Below, piece by piece: positions 17,103 through 25,287 of a stretch of DNA of 64,000 nt. The number at the start of each line of letters is the position of its first letter. Position 1 is the first letter of the stretch. The position numbers were made by a program, and so were the translations under genes. Location of the stretch: positions 1 to 64,000 of the forward strand of contig CAVSMR010000018.1 in NCBI GenBank assembly GCA_963729115.1, read 5' to 3'. The notes beneath the pieces are model-generated. The model searched no databases. It had not been told where the DNA came from and saw only the letters and a program-made list of their open reading frames with translations. The stretch is from Actinophytocola sp963729115. GTDB taxonomy: Bacteria > Actinomycetota > Actinomycetes > Mycobacteriales > Pseudonocardiaceae.

Positions 17103-18176
17103 ATGGTGAAGGCAGCGGTGCTCACGCGGCAGGGCGAGCCGCTCGAGGTGCGTGACATCGAGCTCGGCGAGCCCGGGCCCGGCCAGGTGCGCGTGCGCGT
17201 GGCGGCGGCCGGCGTGTGCCACTCCGACCTCTCGCTCGCCAACGGCACGCTCGCGCTCGACCTGCCGGCCGTGCTCGGCCACGAGGGGGCCGGCACCGTG
17301 GTCGCGGTCGGCGAGGGCGTGGACCGGGTTCGGGTCGGCGACTCGGTGGTCCTGAACTGGGCACCCGCGTGCCGCGCCTGCTGGTTCTGCGAGCAGGGCG
17401 AGCCCTGGCTGTGCGTGCACGCCGAGGAGCGCGCCACCCAGGCCTACGCCACGCTCGCCGACGGCACCCCGGTCTACCCGGGCCTGGGCACCGGTGCGTT
17501 TGCGGAGGAGACCGTGGTGCCGCAACAGGGCGTGGTCCCGATCCCGGCGGACTTCCCGCTCGAGCAGGCGGCCTTGCTGGGCTGCGCGGTGCTCACCGGC
17601 AACGGCGCGGTCCACAACACCGCCAAGGTCTCGGCCGGGCAGTCCGTGGTCGTGATCGGGCTCGGCGGCATCGGGCTCTCGGTCCTGCAGGCCGCCCGCG
17701 CGGCCGGTGCGGGACCGATCATCGGCGTGGACGTCAGCGAGTCGAAGGCCGAGCTCGCCATCGTGCACGGCGCCACCGACTTCATCGTCGCCGGCGACCG
17801 GACCAGCAAGGCCGTCCGGTCGCTCACCGGTGGCCGCGGCGCCGACCACGCCTTCGACTGCGTCGGCCTGCCCGCCACCATCCGTGCGTCGTGGGGGAGC
17901 AGCCGCCGCGGCGGCACGGTCACCGTGATCGGCGTGGGCTCCCGCACCAGCCCGGTCGAGTTCAACGCGCTGGAGCTGTACTGGTTCGGCCGCACGCTGC
18001 ACGGCTGCGTCTACGGCTCGTCCGACCCGGACACCGACGTGCCGCGGCTGCTCGGCGAGGTCGCCGCGGGCCGGCTGGATCTCGCCGCGCTCGCCACCGA
18101 CACGACCGACCTCGCCGGCGTCAACGCGGCGTTCGAGCACTTCGGCCAGGGCGGCCGCACGATCGTCCGGTTCTAG
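17103..18176 (+). CDS. Zinc-dependent alcohol dehydrogenase (class III-like)
   Basis: 357 residues, medium-chain dehydrogenase family. Catalytic zinc ligands lie in AGVCHSDLS and GHEGAGTV; the structural zinc site is CRACWFCEQGEPWLC; the NAD-binding motif is GLGGIGLSV near residue 180. ATG 17103 follows GGGGAAGGGA. The coenzyme is probably NAD. The substrate is unknown; this subgroup includes formaldehyde- and aryl-alcohol-type enzymes. Its TAG stop shares CTAG with the stop of the converging P450 gene. Confidence 0.88.
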   Translation: MVKAAVLTRQGEPLEVRDIELGEPGPGQVRVRVAAAGVCHSDLSLANGTLALDLPAVLGHEGAGTVVAVGEGVDRVRVGDSVVLNWAPACRACWFCEQGEPWLCVHAEERATQAYATLADGTPVYPGLGTGAFAEETVVPQQGVVPIPADFPLEQAALLGCAVLTGNGAVHNTAKVSAGQSVVVIGLGGIGLSVLQAARAAGAGPIIGVDVSESKAELAIVHGATDFIVAGDRTSKAVRSLTGGRGADHAFDCVGLPATIRASWGSSRRGGTVTVIGVGSRTSPVEFNALELYWFGRTLHGCVYGSSDPDTDVPRLLGEVAAGRLDLAALATDTTDLAGVNAAFEHFGQGGRTIVRF

Positions 18177-19378
18177 TCCCAGGTCACCGGGAGCTCGTGC
18201 AGGCCGTAGATCGTCGCCTCGTCCTTCACCGGGAGCTCCTCGATGGGGACCGCCACCCGCAGCGTCGGGACGCGGGCGAAGAGCGTGTCGAACACGATCT
18301 GCAGCTCCAGCCGCGCGAGGTTCTGCCCGAGGCACTGGTGGGCGCCGTAGCCGAACGCGATGTGGTTGCGCGCGCCCCGGCCCAGGTCGACGTCGCCGGG
18401 GTCGGCGAACACCGCCGGGTCGTGGTTGGCCACGAGGTTCGCCGTGACCACGCCCTCGCCCGCCCGCACCGCCACCCCGCCCAGCTCCGTGTCGGCGACC
18501 GCGACCCGCGAGGTGACCCACTCGACGATCGTCAGGTGCCGCAGCAGCTCCTCCACGGCGTCCGGCGTCCGCGACGCGTCGCGGCGCAGCTCCGCCAGCT
18601 GGTCCGGCCGTTGCAGCAACGCGACGGTGCCGAGCGAGATCATGTTCGCGGTCGTCTCGTGACCGGCGATCAGCAGCAGCACGGCGAGGCTCGTCAGCGC
18701 CTCGTGGTCCTCGGTGCCGGCCGTGCGCTGCTGGCGGATCTGCCGGCCGATCAGGTCGTCGCCGGGATCGGCCTCCTTCGCCGTCACCAGATCGTCCATG
18801 TAGGACCGCAGCGCGTCGCTCGCGGCCACCACGTCGGCCTTGGGGGACTTGCGGTTCAGCATCGTCTTCGTGCTCGTCTGGAAGAAGTCGTGGTCGGCGT
18901 AGGGCACGCCGAGCAGCTCGCAGATCACGAGCGACGGCACCGGCAGCGCGAGCGCGGTGACGAGGTCCGCGGGGCGCGGGGCGGCGAGCATCGCGTCGAT
19001 GTGGTCGTCCACGATCTGCTGGATCCGCGGCCGCAGCGCCGCGAGCCGCCGGACGGTGAACTCGCCGACCACCGCGCGCCGGGCGGGACCGTGCTCGGGC
19101 GGGTCCATCGAGATCAGCGAGCGCGGCACGTCGTCGCGCTGCAGCCGGCGACCGACGAGCAGCGGGAAGTTCGGGTCGGCCCGGTTCGCGCTGAAGCTCG
19201 GGTCGGTCAGCAGGCCGCGCACGTCCGCGTGCCGCGTGGCGACCCACGCCTGCTGCCCGGTCTTCAGCGTCACCTTGGTCAGCGGGCCGGCCTCACGGCG
19301 CGCGAGGTGACCGTCGGGCGCGTCGTACGGGCAGCCGCGCGGCGGCGGGAAGTTCGTCGCCGATGCCTGCTCTGTCAT
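18173..19378 (-). CDS. Cytochrome P450 (CYP105-like)
   Basis: 401 residues. I-helix oxygen-activation motif LLLIAGHETTAN, ExxR in EELLRH, and heme loop FGYGAHQCLGQNLARLE with the cysteine ligand near residue 350. MDPPEHGPARR is typical of soluble bacterial P450s. A 3Fe-4S-type ferredoxin (20132-20329), a flavin oxidoreductase (20464-21567) and a divergent TetR gene follow, so the electron chain and control may be local. Substrate unknown. ATG 19378 has AAGGGGACAAC upstream. Confidence 0.93.
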   Translation of the reverse strand: MTEQASATNFPPPRGCPYDAPDGHLARREAGPLTKVTLKTGQQAWVATRHADVRGLLTDPSFSANRADPNFPLLVGRRLQRDDVPRSLISMDPPEHGPARRAVVGEFTVRRLAALRPRIQQIVDDHIDAMLAAPRPADLVTALALPVPSLVICELLGVPYADHDFFQTSTKTMLNRKSPKADVVAASDALRSYMDDLVTAKEADPGDDLIGRQIRQQRTAGTEDHEALTSLAVLLLIAGHETTANMISLGTVALLQRPDQLAELRRDASRTPDAVEELLRHLTIVEWVTSRVAVADTELGGVAVRAGEGVVTANLVANHDPAVFADPGDVDLGRGARNHIAFGYGAHQCLGQNLARLELQIVFDTLFARVPTLRVAVPIEELPVKDEATIYGLHELPVTWD

Positions 19379-19402
19379 GGGTTGTCCCCTTGTGACCGAT
19401 GT

Positions 19403-19427
19403 GGAAGCAATCCGTCCGGTTGCTTCC
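19403..19427. promoter_or_regulatory. TetR operator between P450 and tetR
   Basis: GGAAGCAA (19403-19410) and TTGCTTCC (19420-19427) are perfect 8-base arms around 9 bases. The site lies in the 105 bases between the divergent P450 and TetR genes, as expected for an autoregulated TetR repressor. Confidence 0.7.
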
Positions 19428-19483
19428 GACGGTAGTCATCCGGACGCGCTACGTCGAGGTCTGCTCGGTGCGATACTCACGCG

Positions 19484-20128
19484 ATGAATCGCATGACGTC
19501 GGAGACGTCGCTGCGGTCCGACGCGCGCCGCAACCGCGACCAGATCCTCCGCGCTGCCAGGGAGATCTTCGCCGCGCGCGGGCTCACCGTGCCGATGGAC
19601 GAGATCGCCCGCGAGGCCGAGGTCGGCGTCGGCACGCTCTACCGGCGCTTCCCCGACCGCGAGGCGCTGATCCGCGCGGTCTTCCGGGACAACGTCCACG
19701 CGATCGCCACCGAGACGCGGGCCGCGCTCGAGGAGGAGCCGACCGCCTGGGACGCGCTCGTGCGGATCATCCGCCAGTCCGCGCAGCTGCGGCTGTCGAT
19801 GCGGCTGCACGCGCACCGGGCGGCGGTGGCCGCGATCGTCCGGGAGGACGAGGAGACCGAGCGCTACCGCCGCGAGGTGTTCGACGTGCTGGACGAGGTC
19901 GTGCGCCGCGCGCAGGACGAGGGCTCGCTGCGCGGCGACGTCGGCCTCGGCGATCTCGCCGTGCTGTTCGTGTCGGTCGTGCACCAGCCGCACGACCTCG
20001 CCCCGGACGCGGCCGCGCTCGCGCCCGGGCGGGTACTCGGGATCATGCTCGACGGCCTGCGTGCGCGGGACGCCGGTGAGCTGCCGGGCCGCCCCCTGAC
20101 CCGGGCCGACCTCGACGTGCGGCGCTGA
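19484..20128 (+). CDS. TetR family regulator, probable repressor of the divergent P450
   Basis: 214 residues. DNA-binding domain at ~15-60 (RDQILRAAREIFAARGLTVPM, then EVGVGTLYRRFPDREALIRAVF), followed by a ligand domain with no recognisable chemistry. ATG 19493 is an alternative start. A perfect inverted repeat lies 57 bases upstream, shared with the P450 promoter. Confidence 0.87.
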   Translation: MNRMTSETSLRSDARRNRDQILRAAREIFAARGLTVPMDEIAREAEVGVGTLYRRFPDREALIRAVFRDNVHAIATETRAALEEEPTAWDALVRIIRQSAQLRLSMRLHAHRAAVAAIVREDEETERYRREVFDVLDEVVRRAQDEGSLRGDVGLGDLAVLFVSVVHQPHDLAPDAAALAPGRVLGIMLDGLRARDAGELPGRPLTRADLDVRR

Positions 20129-20131
20129 GAG

Positions 20132-20329
20132 TCAGTCCTGCTCGAGCGAGATCGCCTGGCTCGGGCACATGTCGACGGCATCCTCGACGGCCTTGAGCCG
20201 CTCGCCTTCGACGTGCTCGACGAGCACCACGACGGTGCCGTCGTCGTCGCTCTGGTCGAACACGGCCGGCTCGGTGAGCACGCACTGCCCCGAGCCGACG
20301 CAGCGGGCGGTGTCGGTGACGACTCGCAT
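20132..20329 (-). CDS. Single-cluster ferredoxin of the P450-partner type
   Basis: 65 residues. Cysteines at 10, 16 and 55 with serine at position 13, where a fourth cysteine would be in a 4Fe-4S protein (CVGSGQC, then CPSQAI), indicate a 3Fe-4S cluster. Such ferredoxins commonly feed electrons to actinobacterial P450s. It lies just beyond the TetR gene on the opposite strand and faces away from the flavin oxidoreductase that probably reduces it. No long leader: the upstream region is shared with the oxidoreductase gene. Confidence 0.87.
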   Translation of the reverse strand: MRVVTDTARCVGSGQCVLTEPAVFDQSDDDGTVVVLVEHVEGERLKAVEDAVDMCPSQAISLEQD

Positions 20330-20427
20330 GTCCCGTCCCTTCTTGACGTCCTGCTCCGACCGTACCCGGGTGTGTGAGCGGCGTCGCGCCGGTGCGCTGT
20401 CACGAATCGCGCGGCCGGCAAGTCAAC

Positions 20428-20445
20428 GTCATGACACGTCATGAC
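20428..20445. promoter_or_regulatory. Twin GTCATGAC palindromes before the flavin oxidoreductase
   Basis: The self-complementary octamer GTCATGAC occurs at 20428-20435 and 20438-20445, centres 10 bases apart, i.e. one helical turn. It lies just before the Shine-Dalgarno AGGAGGGAG (20446-20454). This spacing suits a dimeric regulator bound side by side; the protein is unknown. Confidence 0.45.
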
Positions 20446-20463
20446 AGGAGGGAGCACGTCATC

Positions 20464-21567
20464 ATGACGCACATCGTGGTACTGGGTGCCGGCTACTCGG
20501 GGCAGGTGGCGGCCAACCTGGCCGCCCGCCGGCTGGACGCCGAGGTGACGCTGATCAACGACCGGGACCTCTTCGTGGAACGCGTGCGGCTGCACCAGGT
20601 CGCCGCCGGCCAGGACCTGCGCGAGCGGCCGCTCGCCGACCTGTTGCGGGGCAGCGGCGCGCGGCTGGTGGTCGACCGGGTGACCGAGATCGACACGTCG
20701 GCCCGGGCGGTGCTGCTCGAGTCGGGCGGCTCGGTCCGCTACGACACGCTGATCTACGCGCTCGGCAGCCGGGCCGACCTCGAGTCGGTGCCGGGCGTGG
20801 CCGAGCATGCGTTCACGGTCGCGGGCGCCGAGCAGGCGGCGCGGCTGCGGGCACGGGTCGCCGCGGGCGGCACGGTGACCGTGGTCGGCGGCGGGCTGAC
20901 CGGCATCGAGTCGGCGACCGAGCTCGCCGAGTCGCGGCCGGACCTCAAGGTGCGGCTGCTGACCGCGGACGTGGTCGGCGAGCGGCTCTCCGAGCGCGGC
21001 CGGCGCTACCTGCGGCGCACGTTCGCGCGCCTGGGCATCGAGATCCGCGACTCGGCCGTGGTGACCGAGGTGCGCGCGGACGGCGTGGCGCTGACCGGCG
21101 GCGAGCACGTGCCGTCGGACTTCGTCGTGTGGACGACGGGGTTCGCCGTGCCTGCACTCGCGCGAGCGGCCGGGCTGGCGGTCGACGAGCACGGCCGGAT
21201 GATCGTCGACGAGTCGGCGCGCTCGGTGTCCCATCCGGACGTCTACGGCGTCGGTGACGCGGCCGCGGTGCGCGTCGGCGGCCAGGAGCTGCGGATGGCG
21301 TGCGCGACGGGGCTGCCGATCGCGCAGACGGCGGTGCGCGCGATCGGGGCACGGGCGGCCGGCCGCGAACCCCGGCCGATGCGCTTCCGGTACGTCAACC
21401 AGTGCATCAGCCTGGGCCGCCGGGACGGCTTGATCCAGTTCGTGCACGCCGACGACTCGCCGAGGGAGGCGGTGCTGACGGGCCGGGTGGCGGCTCTGTA
21501 CAAGGAGCTCGTCGTGCGGATCGCGCTGTCGATCCAGCGCCACCCGGGCCTGCCGTCTTCCTTCTGA
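20464..21567 (+). CDS. FAD/NAD(P)-dependent oxidoreductase (NDH-2-like)
   Basis: 367 residues. FAD-binding GAGYSGQVAA at the N-terminus, second dinucleotide fold VVGGGLTGIESA near 145, and YGVGDAAAV near 265 close to the FAD ribityl chain. The family includes type II NADH dehydrogenases and ferredoxin reductases. ATG 20464 follows AGGAGGGAG at 9 bases. With a ferredoxin and a P450 close by it could be the ferredoxin reductase, but a C-terminal helix (VVRIALSIQRHPGLPSSF) would also suit membrane association, so a quinone-linked role is possible. Confidence 0.83.
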   Translation: MTHIVVLGAGYSGQVAANLAARRLDAEVTLINDRDLFVERVRLHQVAAGQDLRERPLADLLRGSGARLVVDRVTEIDTSARAVLLESGGSVRYDTLIYALGSRADLESVPGVAEHAFTVAGAEQAARLRARVAAGGTVTVVGGGLTGIESATELAESRPDLKVRLLTADVVGERLSERGRRYLRRTFARLGIEIRDSAVVTEVRADGVALTGGEHVPSDFVVWTTGFAVPALARAAGLAVDEHGRMIVDESARSVSHPDVYGVGDAAAVRVGGQELRMACATGLPIAQTAVRAIGARAAGREPRPMRFRYVNQCISLGRRDGLIQFVHADDSPREAVLTGRVAALYKELVVRIALSIQRHPGLPSSF

Positions 21568-21631
21568 GCGCGTCCGCGGCCACCGGCTAGCATTTCGCCC
21601 GGTGGGGCAGGACGAGCAGGGGAGAGTGCGG

Positions 21632-22561
21632 GTGCGCGAGATCGCGGTGTTCGGCGGTAGCGCGCACCCGGAGCTGGCGGCGGAGATCTGCGCGCACCTC
21701 GAGGTGCCGCTGGAGCCCGTGCGCGTCACGCGGTTCGCCAACGACTGCCTCGAGGTGCAGCTGCAGGCGAACTGCCGCGAGCGCGACGTGTTCATCATCC
21801 AGCCGCTCGTCGTGCCCGTGCAGGAAAACCTCGTCGAGCTGATGCTGATGCTCGACGCCGCGCGCGGGGCGTCCGCGGCGCGCACGACCGTCGTGATGCC
21901 GCACTACGCCTACGCGCGGTCGGACAAGAAGGACGCCCCGCGCATCTCGATCGGCGGGCGGCTCGTGGCCGACCTGCTCGTGGCCGCGGGGGCGAACCGG
22001 GTGCTGGCGATGACCCTGCATTCGCCCCAGGTGCACGGGTTCTTCAGCATCCCGGTCGACCACCTGCACGCGCTGCGCGAGCTCGCCGCCTACTTCCGGC
22101 GGCACGACCTCGCCAACACGATCGTCGTGTCGCCGGACCTCGGCAACGCCAAGGAGGCATCGCACTTCGCGCGCCTGCTGGACGTGCCCGTGGCCGCCGG
22201 CGCGAAGCAGCGGTTCGCCGACGACAAGGTCACGATCAGCTCCATCATCGGCGAGGTGGCCGGCCGCGACGTGATCGTGCTGGACGACGAGATCGCCAAG
22301 GGCAGCACGGTGCTCGAGCTGCTCGACCGGCTGCGGGAGCGGGGCGTGCGATCCATCCGCGTCGCCTGTACGCACGGGCTGTTCGCCAATGGTGCGCTGA
22401 AGCGCATCGGCGAACAGCCCGACGTGGTCGAGATCGTCTGCACGAACACGGTGCCGATCGCGGAGCGGACCGCGAAGCTGACCGTGCTCTCCATCGCGCC
22501 CGCCCTCGCCGAGGCGATGCGGCGAATCCACAATGGAGAGTCGGTCAGCGCGCTGTTCTGA
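21632..22561 (+). CDS. Ribose-phosphate pyrophosphokinase (additional copy likely)
   Basis: 309 residues from GTG 21632, which follows AGGGGAG at 7 bases; in-frame GTG 21602 would add ten residues. It makes PRPP from ribose 5-phosphate and ATP. HYAYARSDKKD, TLHSPQVHGFF, VVSPDLGNAKEASHFA and the PRPP loop VIVLDDEIAKGSTVLEL are present. The loop DDEIAKGST differs from the common DDMIDTAGT, as in class-divergent paralogues, so this may not be the housekeeping enzyme. It converges with a small membrane-protein gene after a 3-base gap. Confidence 0.85.
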   Translation: MREIAVFGGSAHPELAAEICAHLEVPLEPVRVTRFANDCLEVQLQANCRERDVFIIQPLVVPVQENLVELMLMLDAARGASAARTTVVMPHYAYARSDKKDAPRISIGGRLVADLLVAAGANRVLAMTLHSPQVHGFFSIPVDHLHALRELAAYFRRHDLANTIVVSPDLGNAKEASHFARLLDVPVAAGAKQRFADDKVTISSIIGEVAGRDVIVLDDEIAKGSTVLELLDRLRERGVRSIRVACTHGLFANGALKRIGEQPDVVEIVCTNTVPIAERTAKLTVLSIAPALAEAMRRIHNGESVSALF

Positions 22562-22564
22562 CGG

Positions 22565-23050
22565 CTACGGCCGGTACGGCTGCTGGCGGATCGTCGCCGA
22601 CGGGCTGTCGACGTAGCCGTCGGGCTGCTCGGGCACCACCGGGTGCGGCGTGCCGTGCGCGGCGTTCGCGGCTTCGTTGGCGATCCGGCGGGCCTCCCGC
22701 TCGTGGGTGAACTCGTCGAACTCCTGCCGATCGCGGATCCTGCCGAGCGCCACCACCGCGACCCAGTGGGCGATGCCGATGATGATCAGCACGACACCGA
22801 GCCGCACGACGATGCCCTCGACCGGGGTGTCCGCCGGTACGTCGACCGTCGAGACCAGCGCCAGCACGCCCAGCACCACGAAGTGGAACAGCACGGTCAC
22901 CAGCGTGGTCAGGGACTCCGCGGATGCGTTCGGCGCGGACTGCTGCAGGTACCTACGGCCGTTCCGGTAGATGACCTGACCGTCGACGAGCACGAGCAGA
23001 GCACCGATCAGCAAGAACGTCACGTAGCTGTTGGTATCCACGGTTTGCAC
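22565..23050 (-). CDS. Small membrane protein of unknown function
   Basis: 161 residues. Three or four hydrophobic helices (YVTFLLIGALLVLVDG, LTTLVTVLFHFVVLGVLAL, then IVVRLGVVLIIIGIAHWVAVVAL) are followed by a charged tail rich in Arg, Glu and Pro. No family is recognised. ATG 23050 has AGAGGTGCAAACC just upstream. Confidence 0.72.
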   Translation of the reverse strand: MQTVDTNSYVTFLLIGALLVLVDGQVIYRNGRRYLQQSAPNASAESLTTLVTVLFHFVVLGVLALVSTVDVPADTPVEGIVVRLGVVLIIIGIAHWVAVVALGRIRDRQEFDEFTHEREARRIANEAANAAHGTPHPVVPEQPDGYVDSPSATIRQQPYRP

Positions 23051-23130
23051 CTCTCGTGCGGCGATACGGACCGGGACTACGGACAGTGAGTAGCCCGTAC
23101 CGCTCGAGACGAAACCCGCCGTTCGGCCTG

Positions 23131-23155
23131 GTTTGCCCGTGGGGTCTCCGGGTAG
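23131..23155 (+). promoter_or_regulatory. Possible sigma-B/F-type promoter
   Basis: GTTTGC (23131-23136) and GGGTAG (23150-23155) match the GTTT-N15-17-GGGTA pattern of actinobacterial stress sigma factors. It lies 216 bases upstream of the gene at 23371. The 320 bases between 23051 and 23370 hold no convincing gene. Confidence 0.4.
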
Positions 23156-23310
23156 GCCATGTGGGTCCCGGCCAGCCCAGCCGGCCGGGAGAGGAAGGGC
23201 GCACGCAAGTTGTCGGCACAGCTACGCGTGCACGGCCGGCCGCCGCGACGGGACGGTTCCTGACACCACCCGACGAACGGCGCTGCCGGCGGCCTCCTCT
23301 CCACCCTACG

Positions 23311-23336
23311 GTTTCGATCACGCCGGCCCCGGATAC
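23311..23336 (+). promoter_or_regulatory. Sigma-B/F-type promoter before the gene at 23371
   Basis: GTTTCG (23311-23316) and GGATAC (23331-23336) are separated by 14 bases, close to the GTTT/GGGTA stress-sigma consensus. Transcription would start near 23343, leaving a short leader with AAGGAGGG before ATG 23371. Confidence 0.5.
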
Positions 23337-23370
23337 CCCACCGTGACCGCACGGAAGGAGGGCACGACCG

Positions 23371-23820
23371 ATGCGCAGCGATGGCACGACGGCCCAGGTG
23401 ACCGCACACCGACTCGTCCACTGTGTACTCGACAGTGACTCGGACGGGCTCACCACCGCGCTGGAGACCGTGGTGGACCAGGAGGGTGACCACCTCAAGG
23501 CGTACGTCCGCGAGGTCGTCGCCGAGCTGATCCAGGTCGGTGCCCGAGCCGTCCGCGAGACGGTCGGCCCGGACGTGGACCCCGCGTTCGCCGTGGATCT
23601 CCGGGACGGCACCGACGAGCAGGTGTCGATCGACGAGCTGCAGCCGCAGGTGCGCGCCACGATCCGGGCGCTGCTCGCGGACCTCAACGGCCGTCCGGAC
23701 GACGCCGACTTCCAGCTGGACCTCGCCGTGCGCCAGCTCGACCCGCTCACCGGCCTGGAGACCGTGCGCCGCGCGCTGACCATGACGGTGGCGCTGCTGC
23801 AGTGGTCGGGGGAGGCCTGA
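23371..23820 (+). CDS. Hypothetical protein, probably stress-induced
   Basis: 149 residues, acidic, largely helical, no signal peptide and no recognised domain. Readable features are LTTALETVVDQEGDHLKAYVREVVAELIQVG and a conserved-looking end LDPLTGLETVRRALTMTVALLQW (quoted in part). The Shine-Dalgarno AAGGAGGG is 8 bases before ATG and a GTTT/GGATAC promoter lies upstream. It runs one base before the next small gene, so the two form an operon. Confidence 0.72.
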   Translation: MRSDGTTAQVTAHRLVHCVLDSDSDGLTTALETVVDQEGDHLKAYVREVVAELIQVGARAVRETVGPDVDPAFAVDLRDGTDEQVSIDELQPQVRATIRALLADLNGRPDDADFQLDLAVRQLDPLTGLETVRRALTMTVALLQWSGEA

Positions 23821-23821
23821 C

Positions 23822-23992
23822 ATGAACCCGGAGTTGCCTGCCGACGAGGCGGACGTGCTGGAGCAGCAGCGAGACGTCCGCGAGGTGACCGAGGACGAGG
23901 AGCCGAGCGCGGCCGTCGAGGCCGACCCGGCCGACGTCCAGGAGCAGAGCCGCGCGGTTCCCGCCGAGGACGAGGACTGGCCCGGGGCATAG
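23822..23992 (+). CDS. Short acidic, probably disordered protein with an internal repeat
   Basis: 56 residues from ATG 23822 to TAG 23990-23992. Almost half the residues are Asp or Glu. Two repeats are visible: ADVLEQQRDVREVTEDEE and ADVQEQSRAVPAEDEDW. Short DE-rich proteins of this style with an 'ADxxEQxxxV' repeat are common in actinobacteria but their function is unknown. It begins one base after the previous stop. Confidence 0.6.
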   Translation: MNPELPADEADVLEQQRDVREVTEDEEPSAAVEADPADVQEQSRAVPAEDEDWPGA

Positions 23993-24003
23993 CTACCAAA
24001 CAG

Positions 24004-24546
24004 CTACCAGACGTCCCCGTCGCGCCAGTCGCAGGTCAGCTCGCCGTCGAGGTCCAGGGGGACCGTCACGGGCAGCACGAAGATCGAGTCGTCGTCCGGC
24101 GTGCGCCGCGGGCCATCCGGTGCCAGGACCGCGGTCGGCCCGCGCCACCGCTGCCAGCCGCGCGCCGCGTAGAACCCCAGCGCCATCTCCGACGAGCCCA
24201 GCGCGCCCAGGTCGTAGGCGCGGTGGATGATCTCCTCCAGGGCGGCCATGAGCCGCCCGGCGTGTCCCTCGCCCCGGCGGTCCGGGTGCACGCCGACGCC
24301 CTCGACGTAGCCGGTGCGCAACGCCCGGCCGCCGTGCAGGAGCTGGCGCTGGACCACCGACCCGTGCGCGATCAGGCGCGAGCCCTCCCAGACCAGCGCG
24401 TGCATGCCGCCGACCGCGTGCTCCCAGTCCGCGTCCGCGAGGCGCCCGCCGACGACGATGTCCAGCAGCTCCCGAACGGCCCGCCGGTCGGGGCCGACGA
24501 GCTGGGCGGTGTGCGCGATACGCAGCTCGGTGTCCACCCCGGGCAC
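24004..24546 (-). CDS. Aminoglycoside 2'-N-acetyltransferase, AAC(2')-I family
   Basis: 180 residues of the GNAT fold. The whole length matches the chromosomal AAC(2') group of mycobacteria: DWEHAVGGMHALVWEG, LRTGYVEGVGVHPDRRGEG (acetyl-CoA loop), YDLGALGSSEMALGFYAARGW, PTAVLAPDGPRRTPDDD and the ending LTCDWRDGDVW. These enzymes acetylate the 2'-amino group of gentamicin-, tobramycin- and kasugamycin-type sugars; native roles in envelope metabolism have also been proposed for the mycobacterial enzymes. The GTG start at 24546 is 38 bases from the divergent acyltransferase start. Actual resistance cannot be read from sequence. Confidence 0.88.
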   Translation of the reverse strand: MPGVDTELRIAHTAQLVGPDRRAVRELLDIVVGGRLADADWEHAVGGMHALVWEGSRLIAHGSVVQRQLLHGGRALRTGYVEGVGVHPDRRGEGHAGRLMAALEEIIHRAYDLGALGSSEMALGFYAARGWQRWRGPTAVLAPDGPRRTPDDDSIFVLPVTVPLDLDGELTCDWRDGDVW

Positions 24547-24584
24547 CTTATGCTGGGCCAGTTTGCCGAGACCGGGAGAGGGCC

Positions 24585-25259
24585 TTGCTGAAACAGTTCG
24601 TCCGCTATGTCCTGGCGCCGCTCGCGCGGCTGGTGTACCGGCCCCGGGTCGAAGGCCTGGCCAACGTGCCCGGCGACGGGCCGGTGATCATCGCCGCGAA
24701 CCATCGCGCGGTGCTCGACACCGCGGTGATCTCGCTGGTGGTGCGGCGGCAGGTGCGCTTCCTCGGCAAGGCGGAGTACTTCACCGGCCGCGGCATCCGG
24801 GGCCGGCTGCTGGCGGCGTTCGTGGACGCGCTCGGCTTCGTCCCGGTGGAGCGCGGCAACGCGCACGCGGGGCTCGCCGCGCTCAACGCCGGGCAGAACG
24901 TGCTGAACGCCGGGGGAGTCTTCGCGATCTACCCCGAGGGCACCCGCTCGGTCGACGGCCGCCTCTACCGCGGGCACACCGGCGTGGCCGTGCTGGCGCT
25001 GACGACCGGCGCGCCCGTCGTGCCGGTGGCGCTCTTCGGCACGGAGAAGCTGATGCCGCGGGGCGGGCGGCTCCCGCGGTACGCGAGGGTCGGGATCCGC
25101 TTCGGCGCGCCGATGGACTTCACCGGCGTGACCGAGCGGAACCTGCCGGCCCGGCGGCGGGTGACCGACGAGGTGATGGCCGCGATCCGCGACCTGTCCC
25201 AGCAGGAGTACGTCCACAGCTACCACCGCCGCCCGGACCAGGACGAGGGCATCGCCTGA
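24585..25259 (+). CDS. 1-acyl-sn-glycerol-3-phosphate acyltransferase (PlsC-like)
   Basis: 224 residues from TTG 24585, which follows GGGAGAGG at 4 bases. The acyltransferase motifs are NHRAVLD (HX4D), FVPVERG, and YPEGTRSVDG, in the usual order and spacing. It transfers acyl groups onto lysophosphatidate or a related acceptor at the membrane; the N-terminal FVRYVLAPLARLVYRP is the only membrane-associating piece. A second start further upstream is unlikely because of the AAC(2') promoter. Confidence 0.88.
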   Translation: MLKQFVRYVLAPLARLVYRPRVEGLANVPGDGPVIIAANHRAVLDTAVISLVVRRQVRFLGKAEYFTGRGIRGRLLAAFVDALGFVPVERGNAHAGLAALNAGQNVLNAGGVFAIYPEGTRSVDGRLYRGHTGVAVLALTTGAPVVPVALFGTEKLMPRGGRLPRYARVGIRFGAPMDFTGVTERNLPARRRVTDEVMAAIRDLSQQEYVHSYHRRPDQDEGIA

Positions 25260-25287
25260 GCCGCCGGCCCCGTCACCCCGCGCCGCG

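Noticed and set aside
20398..20430. ECF41-type promoter (TGTCACG ... CGTC) before the flavin oxidoreductase
   Set aside because: The spacer is about 22-23 bases, too long for the known pattern.
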